A stretch of DNA of 64,000 nucleotides from Ailanthus altissimus. Taxonomy: Eukaryota; Streptophyta; Magnoliopsida; Sapindales; Simaroubaceae. Both the position numbers and the translations under genes were made by a program. This document shows positions 50,401 to 62,315 of the stretch, in pieces. The notes below the pieces were generated by a model. The model searched no databases. It was not told the DNA's origin and saw only the letters and a list, made by a program, of their open reading frames with translations. Within the stretch, counting starts at the first letter, position 1; the number at the start of each line of letters is the position of its first letter. The stretch is taken from assembly GCA_946807835.1 (NCBI GenBank), contig CAMPEX010000001.1:7827001-7891000 (forward strand). The letters run 5' to 3'.

Positions 50401-52734
50401 GGATTTTTATCACGGTGGTTGTTTATCTTGGGGTGGTAGTCCTAAGTATGCTTTCCTTACCAGTTTTACTAGTGGAAAATCTTTCTTTCTCTGGTGTAAA
50501 ATGGCACTGCAGTGTTATGATACTGTAGTTTATGACTAACTATTGTTATTTGCTTTCTAAGTTTGTTCATGATGAATAATCTGTATTCTGTAGTTTAACA
50601 CTTTGTGCAAAACGTCCTAACACAATATTTCTCAGGTATGCACCTGCAACTCAACTTTGGAGAGGTAGACTCCAAGTGATGGGTGGTAGTGGGGAGAATC
50701 GGCATACACCTGCACTGGAACATTGGAGCCTTGCAGTTAAGAACGGAAAAGCGTTAGAAAAGGAGTGGAGAACTGAAATTCCGATTCCCCGTGGAGGACC
50801 TCATAGGTGTGGACTTTATTATGTTATAAATAAATTTATTCTAATTTGTCTGTGCTGCATTCTTATTACAAACATGCATATATTAGAAGGTGGCAATTTA
50901 AAACAAACGTTTCCTTGCTGCTTTTGTGTTTTTGTCATAATCTTATAGTTATTTATTTATTTTTGATAGGAAACAGAATATCTTACACTGATGGTTTAGA
51001 ATTGTGTCACACGCAAATTATTTAGTTAAAATGGATTTTCAGGCTAAGATGGTATATTATAGAAGCTTTTGTCTTTCAAGGAGATAACCAAATAAGTTCT
51101 GAAATTTTTTGGGGTCAATTATATATGTGTAATATGTTGTACTTACGGAAGATGGTGGTGATTTTCATTTCGACCAAGTCCAGTCTTTTGGGCTATCTGT
51201 CCTGGGAGGGGTAGAAGAATCTTAAAGATTCAAGTGACAAGGGAATTTATTTCTTATAGGTCAAATTTCAAGTCTTAGCATCTTTATGGGCTTTAGTTTG
51301 TAAACAGTTTCAGGATACTTTTCTTTCTTTATTCAAAGAGACTGGAATGCTGTTCTACTTGATGTTTATTGTTCTTGTTATTTTTGTTCTTAACGTTCTG
51401 GTTTTCTTGAGGGGATTACTGGTCCTTGCATATGCAACCATTTTTTCTGATTAATAAAATTCGTTTAACTTTTTTTTTTTAATAAAAAAAAGTTATTTTG
51501 CCTATTTTAATAAGTGAACAGCCTCTCGAGCTGCCCCAAATCTAGAAAACTATCAAAAGTTCTTTGACTCTCCTTGTCTTTGCTACACTTATAATTTGAA
51601 GACAATGAAATTAGTTGAAGTCTTCTAGAGGTTTATGGTTTATGGGTTATGTGTACCATTTTTCTTGTGGCCAAATAAAATTATCATTTTTCAATTGAAT
51701 CTTTGTCCATATAAGCCTCACTGGCTTTCTCACAACTATGATTTAGGGCTTCTGTTGTGGTTGATGATCGACTACTTGTTATTGGTGGTCAAGAAGGTGA
51801 TTTTATGGCCAAACCTAGTTCAACCATCTTCAAATGCTCTCGCAGGAATTAGGTAAATTGATTACTATCTCTTTGTTCAATGTTTCAAATGAGTTGATTA
51901 ATGTGTAACATCTTTTGCCTTGCTATGAGAGCCCTGTATCTTCCTGTTGTTGGCAAGTATGAATTTATGCAAACTTCAAGGTGTCCTTTGCTAGGCAAGT
52001 GATACAATCTGGGTTAAGAATGGGGGATTAGGTGGATAGGGATGTTAATGTAACTGGGAAATGCTTGATTAAAGGCGGTGGAATAAAATGATTCAGTAGC
52101 GAATGAAGAAGCATGTGTAGTGGTAACGTCACATAATATATGTAGTATGTATGTATGTCAAATTTGCAATCAACATGTAAAAGAAATTTTTGATTTAATT
52201 GAAATATTTAGATGCATAAAACGATGGCTAGATTTTTTTTTTTAATAATGGAATAATTTTGTTGAGTGGGATTTCAATGTTTGGATGTATATTGGATTAT
52301 GTGATCTTTGTTGCCTTTTTTTTTTGTTTGTTTTAAAAACAATGCTTGTGGATCTGCAATGTAGACTGGCTAGGCCTTTTTTTACTTCTTTAATTTGTTG
52401 AACAACCTTTGTATGTAAATTTGTCTAAGGCCTTGGATTCTTTTTCAATCTTTCATATAAAGGTTTGCATAAATTGCTTAGATTAGGATAAAAATTTGCA
52501 ACATAATTGAGACATCCTAAGATTCTTTGTAACTGTGTTTTGTCAATGATTTGATCTAGAAATTTGTCGGCAAAAGCAATTGATTGATCTATTGGAATTA
52601 TAGTTCCTTGGTGAATATTATGGCCAAGAAATCTAAATTTGGTTTAAAATAAACTAATCTTTGATTTTGACACTACTAATCCATTTTGCTTAACTATATA
52701 AATGAAAATTGAGAGATGTTTGAAATGTTGGTCA

Positions 52735-52769
<35 letters not shown>

Positions 52770-52776
<7 letters not shown>

Positions 52777-53275
52777 CACTGATTAGGTAGGCGTAATGGT
52801 GCGTGACTCTACGAAAAGTCAACGTTTGATTTTAGTTGAATTTTTTTTAAACTAAAGTTAAGCACTGGCTTTTTATAGAGTCACACACTAAATGGTGAGT
52901 GACTTCAGCCAAATATATATAGCATATAGCATTAATTAGGTAGGCGAAATGGTGCGTGACTCTACGAAAAGTTAACGTTTGATTTTAGTTGAATTTTGTT
53001 TTTAACTAAAGTCAAACATTGGCTTTTTATAGAGTTACACACTAAATGGTGAGTGACTTCGGCCGCCAAATCAAAATTTTATATATATATATATATAAAA
53101 GAAACTTTGAATCCATAAGCAAAAGTGTATTGATCAAGTAGGAGAAATGGTGTGTGACTACGAAAAGCCAACATTTGATTTTAGTTTAATTTTTTTTTAA
53201 TTAAAGTCGAGCACTGGCTTTTTATAGAGTCACACACTAAATGGTAAGTGACTTTGCCCACCTAATCAAAATTCT
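52770..53275. repeat. Three tandem hairpin repeats in kelch intron 5
   Basis: Units lie at about 52775-52910, 52931-53068 and 53125-53262. Each begins with a GTAGGCGAAATGGTGCGTGA-like word, then CTACGAAAAG and TTGATTTTAGTT, then the reversed arm AACTAAAGT, GGCTTTTTATAGAGTC and ACACACTAAATGGTGAGTGA. Each can fold into a hairpin with ~50-bp arms. TA repeats separate the units, and the 28-bp word AAGAAACTTTGAATCCATAA... occurs after units 2 and 3. They look like a tandemly amplified foldback MITE. Confidence 0.8.
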
Positions 53276-54132
53276 ATATATATATATATATGAAAGAAAC
53301 TTTGAATCCATAAGCAAAAGTACTTGACGCCCACAGAAAAAATTACGAGGGAGGTTAACCAATTATTGTCAAGATAGATCAAAGAAATTCATGAACAGAA
53401 AGTGTATCCCCAGTTAACCAAGTTAGTAGCTAACTCTTTTAAAAGGCAAAAGACATGTTCTGGAGCACAAGTTTACTTTTCCTTAAATGATTTTTGAGTT
53501 TCATAGTGCATCTTTACCTTTCTACTTTGTTACTTTTAGGGGTCAAGGAGTTATGTTGGTGTGGGTCTGCATGCGTGTGCTTGCCTTAACTTTTGAAGTC
53601 ATTGTTATAGCATGTGTTTTTGTAATTTAAAGGTAAGATTTTGAGGAGCTATAAGCTCAAATATGAATTTTATGATTACATTAAAATATCACAATTGATA
53701 AATATAGAGCAATTGTATATTTCACTCTTTGAAAATATATTACAAGAAGAGACCATTATATAGACTACAAATCTACTTTACATAAAAAATATGACCTATA
53801 TAAGGAATATGTCTATATTACTTATATAAGGAATATGTCTATATGACCTATAAAGAATATAGCTTATATGCAGGATATCTTACTTATATACAAGATATAC
53901 TATTTATACAAATTCTACTTATATAAAAAGGAATCTCAGCCGAATATTTCTTTTTCCAACACTCCCCCTCAAGCTGGTTTGAAGATATATTCCATAGTCA
54001 ACTTGCCCATCCATTTCTCAAATTGTTTCTTGGACAATCCTTTTGTAAGAACATCTATAATCTATTCATCAGTAGGTATATAGGTCATACATATTTGCTC
54101 GCTTTCTATTTTTTCTTTGATGAAATGCTTGT

Positions 54133-55500
54133 CTACCTTAATTGCTTGGTTCTATCATGAAGTACAGAATTGTGTGCTATTGAGATTGCTGCTTTGTTAT
54201 CACAGTATGCTTTTATCGGAGATGGACTTGAGACCTTCAATTCATCTAAGATTCTTTTAATCCACAATACCTTACAAAATCGATGGGCATCTAACCTAAA
54301 TTTAGCTTCTGTACTACTTCTTGCCACCACATTCTATTTTTTACTACGCCAGGTAACAAGGTTTCCTTCAACAAACATACAATAGCCAGAGGTTGATCTT
54401 CTATCTGTTGTACTCCCAGCCCAATCTGCATCTATATAAACTTCAATTTGTAAATGGCCATGCTTTTCAAGCAGACCCTTCCCTTGTGATCCCTTTAAGT
54501 ACCTTAGGATTCTATATGCTGCCTCGAAGTGTTCTGGACCTAGTGAGTACATAAATTGACTTACCATGCTTACTATAAATGCGATATCTGGGCGGGTATA
54601 TGACAGATAAATCATCCTACCTACAAGTCACTGAAATTGTTCCTTGTTCTTTACATCTTCAGGTTTGGCAGGTTGGAGTTTCACATTAAGTTCAATTGGT
54701 GTTTTTGCTGCCTTGCAACCGAGTAGATTTGTCTCTCTAAGGAGATAAAGTACATATTTTTATTGAGATATGAAGATGCTCCTTTTTGACCTGGCAAACT
54801 CCGTTTCGAGAAAGTACTTTAAGGCTCCTAAGTCTTTAATCTCAAAGTCATTAGCAAGAACATTTTTAAATCTATTGAGCTCAACATGATCATCACCTGT
54901 TAATATTATATCATTAACATACACAATTAAAATAGCAATCTTTCCTTCTTTTGAGTGCTTATAGAACAAAGTATGATCAGCTTGACTTTGAGTATATCCA
55001 TGGCCTTTCATAGTTTTCCCAAATTGTTCAAACCATGCTCTGGGAGATTGTTTGAGGTCATACAAGGATTTTCTTAATCTGCATATTTTATCTACACCCA
55101 AATGTTCTTCAAACCCCGGTGGTAAGTTTATAAAAACTTTCTCCTCCAAATTTTCATTTAAAAATGCATTTTTTACATCTAGTTGGTGTAAGGGCCAGTC
55201 AAGATTAACGGCTAAGGATAGGAATACACGGATTAAATTAATCTTTGCGACCGGAGCAAATGTCTCCTGATAATCAATACCGTGTGTTTGTGTAAATCCT
55301 TTTGCCACCAAACACGCCTTGTACCTTTCTATACTTCCATTAGCTCTATACTTAACTGTAAACACCCATTTACATCTTACTGTCTTTTTCTCCTTTGGTA
55401 AGTTAACTATTTCCCAAGTCCCATTCCTTTTTAGAGTATTCATCTCTTTCAAAATTGCTGATTTCCAATTTGGATTATCTAGGGCTTCTTGAATAGTTCT
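54133..55500 (-). pseudogene. copia reverse transcriptase and RNase H
   Basis: RT (54760-55500) shows NGTWEIVNLPKEKKTVRCKW, LVAKGFTQTHGIDYQETFAP, LDVKNAFLNENLEEKVF, LYDLKQSPRAWF and YVNDIILTGDD, where the catalytic YVDD has become YVND. RNase H (54133-54615) has SYTRPDIAF, YRILRYLKGSQGKGL, DADWAGSTTDRRSTSGYC and, after a stop, SSTEAKF and CDNKAAISIAHN. The two parts are separated by stops around 54616-54760. Confidence 0.95.
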
Positions 55501-55536
55501 TGGGATAAACAGGTTGGAGATTTTGGAGGTAAAGGC

Positions 55537-56247
55537 TTAATGTGACTCAGAAAGTCTATAGTAAGAAACATACTTCAAGATAGGATGTTCTGTATAGGTT
55601 TGGACTCCCTTTTTAAGTGCTATAGGTATATCTAGATCACAAATACTAGGAATGGAATCTAATAGAAAAGGATCAGAGATACTTGGAGTAATAGAAGGAC
55701 CATTGCTCGGAGAGAGTGATTGGTTTTGCGCTAGAGTTGTAGGCGTGTCTTTATTTTGTTGATGAGTATTCCTTCGAGTGTAAACATGAAGCTCTAAGGT
55801 AGGATTAATATGATCCTGTATTAGTATTTCTCTCCCTGTTTGTAAGTCACCTAAGTTTGGCAATGGTAGATTAGTATTTCCCATTTTTTCTTTATTTTGG
55901 TTATTAATTTCTTGACTATTAGAGGAGGAATTGTCTAGATCTGTCACCGGAAAACAAATTTTAGGCATAAGAACTTTTTTTTTTTTTCCAAAACTGAGCT
56001 TCATTATTCTCTATTATCTTCCCCTAAAGACAGTTTTGTTGAAAATATGGTTAGCTTTCAATAAATGAGACATCTATACTAACAAATGTTTTTCTTGTTT
56101 TAGGGTTATAATACTTATATCCCCATTTATTTGGAGCACAACGAATAAACACATTTTCCTGCCCTAGGATCAAGCTTGGATCGAAATCTACTAGGTAGGT
56201 GAACAAACACAATGCACCAAATATTTCAATGGTAAATTAGAGAAAAG
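55537..56247 (-). pseudogene. copia integrase C-terminal / linker relic
   Basis: Contains the variable linker between integrase and RT, with the serine- and proline-rich TLAQNQSLSPSNGPS and the LYTRRNTHQQ-like VYTRRNTHQQNK. The 56005-56247 part reads as the integrase C-terminal KGYKYYNPKTRK-like section on the minus strand with shifts. No domain of use remains. Confidence 0.6.
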
Positions 56248-57640
56248 TCAACATTTAGGAAAAAATTTCTTGAAACACTCTAAAAGGGTAATGTATTTTA
56301 AAATCCTAATTGTCATTCTATTTATCAAATAAGATGATGTTAAAATTGCATCTCCCCATAGATATTTTGGAACGTGCATAGAGAACATAAGAGCACTTGT
56401 AACTTCAAGTAAAAGTATATTCTTTCTGTCAGAAATACCATTTTGTTGGGGAGTGTCACTACAAGTAGATTGATGTTGAATCCCTTTTTCTTTAAGAAAC
56501 TTACCCAAGACTTGGTTAAAATTCTTAGTTCCATTATCGGAGAGATTTGTCATGTGATTAGAGGCACCAAAATCAATGATCCAAGGTGAAGGACTAGAAT
56601 GACACAAGAGAGCACTAGAGTTGCTACCTGTTTGAGCCAAAGAAACAGTAGGAATACCAGACTCTTGGTTGGATTTCAACAGCTTCAGAAGTTGATTTAT
56701 CTGCTCTTTACTGAAAGGACCGGCATTCACCTCATTTGCACAAGCAGATCTGTATTCAGGCTTGTTGCTCTTCCAGTTGGCAGGTTTACCATGAATCTTC
56801 CGGCACGTCTCACATGTATGGCGAGGTTTGTTGCAGAAATCACACCATACCCGAGACTTGTCCTCGGCCCTTCGCTGCCTATTTGAAGTTCTACTCACGT
56901 TTGCTTCAACAGCAACTAGAGCAGAATTTTCAATTGGTGCAACAGCCTCTTTTTTTTTTAGCATAACATTACGGCGACTTTCCTCCCTTCGGACTTCAGC
57001 AAACACTTCTCCAAGGGAAGGAAGGGGACCACGGCCAATGATCCTTCCCCTAGCTTCATCAAATTCTACATTTAGGCCAGTGAGAAATTTGTAGATGCAA
57101 TTGTTTTCCATTGTATTTGTGTGGTGATTGAAATCAGTAGGAGATTTCCATTTGTGTGGTGATTGAAATCAGTAGGAGATTTCCACTCAGTCATTGAATG
57201 CATCCAAATCCTGCCAGTCTTTTCAAAATATTGAAATACCTTGTAACACTGTCTCCTCCTTGTCGAATCTCTCCAAGGCATAGTTGCAGTTTGTACACTT
57301 GGGATTGATTTCCAAGTTCAGAGTACATTTGGTGAATATTATCCTAGAGTTCCTTGGCAGATAGCACATATAGTTGGAGGCGATGTCTTCCTCCATGGAG
57401 TTGACAAGCCAATCCATAACCATGAAATTTTCTGCATCCCAAGTGGAATATCCAGTGCCTTTGTATCACCGGTCAAGTATTCAATTTTTCCTCTCCCTAG
57501 AATATACATGCGCACAGATTGAGACCAGCGGAGAAAATTATCTCCATTAAGGCGTATAGTGATTATTTGAACAAATTGGGAGTCAAAGTTGGGAGTATGT
57601 TTTTTAGCAAGTTTGGATTCAGACCTTGTGGTAGGCTAGG
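56248..57640 (-). pseudogene. copia gag-protease fused to a partial integrase
   Basis: Gag starts near 57640 with IRLNGDNFLRWSQSVRMYI and GRGKIEYLTGDTKA, breaks by frameshifts through 57072-57423 (MVMDWLVNSMEEDIASNYMC), and is open again from 57111: FLTGLNVEFDEARGRIIGR, then a CX2CX4HX4C knuckle (WCDFCNKPRHTCETC). The protease motif is WIIDFGASNHMT, where D-S-G has become D-F-G. It passes in frame straight into DNGTKNFNQVLGKFLKEKG and TPQQNGISDRKN, so the GAG-pre-integrase HHCC domain and the first third of the integrase core are deleted; the catalytic Glu of AERKN is Asp here. The frame 56248-57111 is 287 codons long. Confidence 0.9.
57115..57184. repeat. 35-bp exact tandem duplication in copia gag
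   Basis: The unit beginning ATTTGTGTGGTGATTGAAAT is repeated exactly (57115-57149, 57150-57184). It breaks the gag frame, since 35 is not a multiple of three. Confidence 0.95.
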
Positions 57641-60172
57641 GTTTCAAAAAAAACAAGGAATAATTCTTTAAAAAAAAAATCAGAGAAAGAATAGAATTTC
57701 AGTGAAATCTCGCGGCATGAACAGTGATCAACAGTGATTAAACAGTATTGGAGGGAGATGAACAGTACCGGAAATACTGTTCCGACAAAAAACCGGCAGA
57801 ATAATGAGAGGAAGGCCAAGTATCTTATGGCTCTGATACCAAATTGATAAATATAGAGCAATTATATATTTTACTATTTGAAAATATATTACAAGAAGAA
57901 ATTTTTATAAAAGCTACAAATCTACTTTACATTAGAAAATATGACCTATATAAGGAATATGTCTATATGACCTATAAGGAATATAGCTTATATGCAAGAT
58001 ATCTTACTTATATACAAGATATACTATCTATACAAGAAATTGTACTTATATAAGAAGACATCCAAATATTCTTTTTTCCAACAATCACAATGTTTATTCT
58101 GTAGTTTTGCCGATTGTGCTGAAACATTGATATGTAGTTCTTTATATCATTAAATGTGTATGTCAAAAACTTTGTTCTTGTATAATATAGGAAGGAGTAC
58201 CTTTACATCTCATATTTTCATTCATAAATTTTCATTCGAAAATTCACTAATTTTCACTTTTGGTGTAAGGGACATCTACATACTATTTTCTTTTTAATTG
58301 TAATTGATATAAAAAAACTTTAATGCGTAAATTATGATTGATGATATGAAATGGTGCAGTTCACTTCAATGTGGTAGATGTGAATAAATAGAATTAATGC
58401 ATGTACCATAACACAGATTTGATTAGGTGCTTTCAATTGTCGTTCAGACATTACTCTAATATCAAGTTACTGTAGATTTATGTTAAATGAAATTCGTTGT
58501 AATTTAAATTGTGATAAAAATAACATTTGTAGTTATGTGGGTTATTAATATCCTTTTCACTATTGAACACAGTACAAAATACTTTTTCAAAGTACTGAAG
58601 CACCTTTGGGTTTGTTATGATAGAATAATTTTTGAGTTTAATGCTTTCTTTCCGCTTGGCCCTCATCCCCATTCCGTCCAATAAAATTGTGGTTCACTAA
58701 AGCTCTTAATTTTGTTTTTCAGGTAGTATATGATGATGTTTACATGCTGGATGATGAGATGAAGTGGAAAGTCTTACCTCCCATGCCAAAACCAGATTCC
58801 CATATTGAATTTGCTTGGGTGTTTGTCAACAATTCTATTGTCATTGTTGGAGGCACAACAGAGAAGCATCCTACGACCAAAAAGATGGTTCTGGTTGGAG
58901 AAATATTTCAGTTTAACTTAAACACACTGGTATCAACTTTTTATCCTTCATTAACTTGATCACGCACATGCGCACACTTTTGATTTGTTTGCTGCCGTCA
59001 AAGAGGCTGTTGCTGCATCATTGCTTTCAGAAGGCTGTGCTGAATGCAGTGTTGTTGAAAGCACACTTAAAGCCCAAAGTGCAGCTAATTTCGTGCTTCT
59101 TAACGCCTAGGTGAAGTGCAATTAACAAAGTGGTGCCTAGGCACATAAACTGAATACTTCTGTGGAAGTGTGAATTGATAGAAAGGTGTTTGCATATTAT
59201 TGTGTATACAAAGAATGATACATTACTTTTCTATGTCAGAGTAGCATAAAAATAAAATAAAATAAAAAACCCTTTTGACCATGGATAGGTATATTCTGTA
59301 AAGCAATTAACGTGTTACCGTCATATTTCATAGTCGATCAATTTTTTTTTTTTATACCATTCAAGGTTATTCAATTCTATTATTGAATAACAAAGTCATC
59401 TGTTAGGTTGCTTGGTATTTCTCATGAAATTGAGGTGTTGGTTATGTATTATAATTGTCAATGAAGTACGTATTTTCTTAATGTCGGCTATATTTTGAAG
59501 ACAGAATGGCATGCACACATCTATGAAGAAATCTCACCTGAGCATGTGTATGAAAATGGGTCACTGAACTTAATCTGAAATGAGTTCAAAGTTTTTAAAA
59601 CATTTTAAGCTTTAGCTTCTGATGCTTCCAGTATATAATACAAATTGTGTGCTGAGTTATGAGATCAATTGTGGCATCACAAAATCCTGCTGTTACTTAG
59701 ACGTCTTATATATGAAGTTTGGCAGAGGTGTGACTAGTGCCTCAGTGAATATCTTATGTCTGTATTTATCAATGCTGGCAGTCATAATCTTCTTCCTGGG
59801 TATTTAGTTTCAAAATGATTCTATAGTTGGGGATGGCTGCACGTTTGTCTTTTGCATTTTCACTTTCTAGTCCAACTGTGATTCCTTGCTTTTTTTATTT
59901 TATTTTTAAAGCTGTTCAACTTCTAGCACTGTATTGTTTCTTAAATATGCTAATTTCTATAGAAGTTATCGCTGATTCGTTGTGATTTTTATTGTTGACA
60001 GAAGTGGTCAGTGATCGGAAAACTTCCTTACCGTGTGTAGACAACGCTAGCCGGTTACTGGGATGGATGGTTGTACTTCACATCAGGACAGCGAGATAAA
60101 GGACCAGATGATCCGGCACCGAGGAAGGTCCTCGGAGATATGTGGAGAACCAAATTGAAATTGAACTTGTGA

Positions 60173-61564
60173 CCAAATTCTTGTCGATTCTTTGTTGGGA
60201 TCTTTCCCAATACATTAACCAGTTACAAACAAGTCAAATTGTTTGTCTTGCTGTAATTCTTTTTGTACCTTTGAATAGCCTAGTATCTTCAATATTGTTA
60301 CTCTAGTGTAGTAAATTGGCAAAGGGAAGAGAATATCTCCTCATTACTCGGAAGAATTAATTGTATTTTTTTTAGTGTATATCAAATATTTCCCAAGTTA
60401 TATAATCAAACTTCTTACCCTTGTCAAATATTTGAGGGGTGATTTACTGCAATCTTCTTGCCTTCATTGTTTGTCATTAATTTTCTTATTTGTAAAGCAG
60501 CTCTCTTTATAAGGGTTGGTCTAAATCCAATCTGATTTATCTTGAATTGATAGATACAATTCAAATTGATTTTTATGGTTGGATTATAAATTTCATTATA
60601 TTTTAATATTTCAGAACTTAATCATTTGATTAGTTCTCCTTAATCTCTTAAAAGAGAGGAAGGGAATTCATTATCTATCAATAATTATTGTGTGTTAGAT
60701 AATTATTGAATTATTTTTTCTTTCTATAATGTGTTATTAAACACCACCAATAAATGATATGTTAATTATCATATATGATTTAGATATAATGTAACATTAA
60801 CAAAAGAGAAAAAGGTGATGGATTGATTTTTTTTTTTTAAAGAAGCACTTATTAAAATGAAGTCTCAAATTCAATTATCTCCTTTTTAGATAAAAAAGAA
60901 ATAAGAAAGATGATAATCAAACGCTTATTATCAACTTTGAATATTATTTCTTTTAACTATTTATTATATATTTTAAAGTTGAACTTACTCTAATATTAAT
61001 TACGTGTCAAATGCTTTAGGATTAATTGAAAAGATTAACTTATTAAATGATACTATTACAAATCTAAAATTTACTTAATTTTTATTAGATTTAGAGCCAT
61101 AACATGTGCGAGATGAAGTAACAATGAATGATTTTTTGTATGTTAAAGATAAAGGGCCAAAAGCGATTAAAGTTATTCAGTTGGATTGCTGTGGTAAAGA
61201 TTTATCTAATCTCAAATGCTAGTTATAACTTTTGCAGCTTGATTGCTTAATGGCCGTTACCCTCTGAAAATGATTTAGTTGCTAAAGGTGGAAACTTGAA
61301 TCCATGATTTACTAACCTTTTTTTAATCAGAGCTATACTCCCACCAACTACAATGGGCCAACTATTGCTACGGATTCTGGCAATTTTTAAAATGAGACCT
61401 CAGTTATCTTTTCAAATATCAGCACCGCATATGAAGATTTGCAATTATTAATATGCCAACCAGAAAATGGGCTCGACTCTAGTGAACTATTTAGTGGTTT
61501 CCTGGGAACTGAAATTGATGCTTTTCAAGTTTAAAGTTATATTGAGCATGGGGCTTCGTATTTT
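60173..61564. other. 3' flank of the kelch gene, no gene seen
   Basis: AT-rich sequence. The first ~250 bp is presumably the 3' untranslated region. No motif or open frame supports a gene in the rest. Confidence 0.45.
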
Positions 61565-62020
61565 TATTATTTTTATTTGAGTTCGAATTTTTTTTAAATA
61601 CGTAAAAAAAATTATATAATTTTAATATTAAACTTAATTTAGTTCAGTTTTAAAAATTAAAATTAAAACTTAAACTGAATTTATAGTGAAAAAAACTGAA
61701 TTGAATCGAATTTGTTTAGTTCAATTTATAGGTTCAATTCAATTTTTTATTTTTCAATTAAATTTTTCAGTTTGTTTCCAATAGACATAATTTAAATTTA
61801 TTTTGGTTCGGTTTGATTTTTTTAATTTTTTAATTATTTTTTTTAAAATTCAATTTTTCGATTCGATTTCGAACCAAGAACTGAATAAAATTTTTGATTT
61901 TTTAATTAAAAAATTAAGAACCGAACCGATCAAAAAAAACATCATACCGAACTGACCGGTTCAATTCGATTTTTTTGGATGCAGTTCAGTTCTCCGGTTT
62001 TTTATCCAACCCTAATCTTG
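61565..62020. repeat. GGTTYGGTT-rich element, hAT-MITE-like
   Basis: Dense repeats of TTCAATTC, GGTTCGGTTTGATT, TTCGATTCGATTTCGAACC, GAACCGAACCGATC and ACCGGTTCAATTCG, ending near TATCCAACCCTAA. Such arrays are usual in small non-autonomous hAT-type elements. Related sequence occurs at 813-960 and 16490-16700. I could not fix a target duplication. Confidence 0.5.
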
Positions 62021-62315
62021 GATACTGCAATTACTTGTCTAACGTTTACAGTCAATGTTGGACCAAAAACAAAACTAAGCCAGAGATAATAGTCCAATAT
62101 CTATGTCCATGTCAATATCTCATCTCATGCTAGCAAGAACACTGCTTCAACAGAGACAAGCCGCAAGATGATTTTTATTTTTGATGATTTCATTTGCAGA
62201 AAGATATAAATATAACAGCTTGTGAAGCTACCTGAGAGAACTACTGTGTACAAGACATGAAGATAATGCAATAGCAGTTAAGAAACCACTCTGCTCAGCT
62301 TTATCAATTCCCTTT

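Larger units (their letters stand above)
53693..58083 (-). mobile_element. Ty1/copia element with both LTRs in kelch intron 5
   Basis: Left LTR 53696-53961, right LTR 57846-58083 (TGATAAATATAG...CCAACA on the plus strand), ~240-266 bp, differing mainly by an indel. Next to the right LTR is GGCTCTGATACCAA (57831-57844), the minus-strand primer-binding site TTGGTATCAGAGCC; next to the left LTR is a purine tract (minus strand GAGGGGGAG, ending at 53962). ATCACAAT abuts both ends (53688-53695, 58084-58091). Order on the minus strand: LTR, gag, protease, truncated integrase, reverse transcriptase, RNase H, LTR. Multiple stops; non-autonomous. Confidence 0.95.
42465..60172 (+). pseudogene. Kelch-repeat galactose-oxidase-like gene, decayed
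   Basis: Seven exons: 42465-42659, 48789-48986, 49439-49667, 50636-50806, 51747-51852, 58723-58929, 60002-60172, all with GT-AG introns. The ~425-residue product would have a membrane anchor at residues ~14-37 (RVVLAIFMVILGLAFIADLF) and kelch blades with LLYVFAGYGT, YIYVVTGQYGPQC, RLQVMGGS, LLVIGGQEGD and IVIVGGTTEKHP. This is the plant family of At3g27220 and At1g51540, whose function is little known. Three lesions: exon 3 is one base short after 49603, giving a stop at 50677-50679 (about 221 residues); the last codon of exon 5 is TAG (51850-51852), where Glu is expected; exon 7 has TAG at 60038-60040, where Lys is expected. Splice sites and other residues are well kept, so the decay is recent or the lesions are sequence errors. 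Introns 1 and 5 hold large insertions. Confidence 0.85.
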
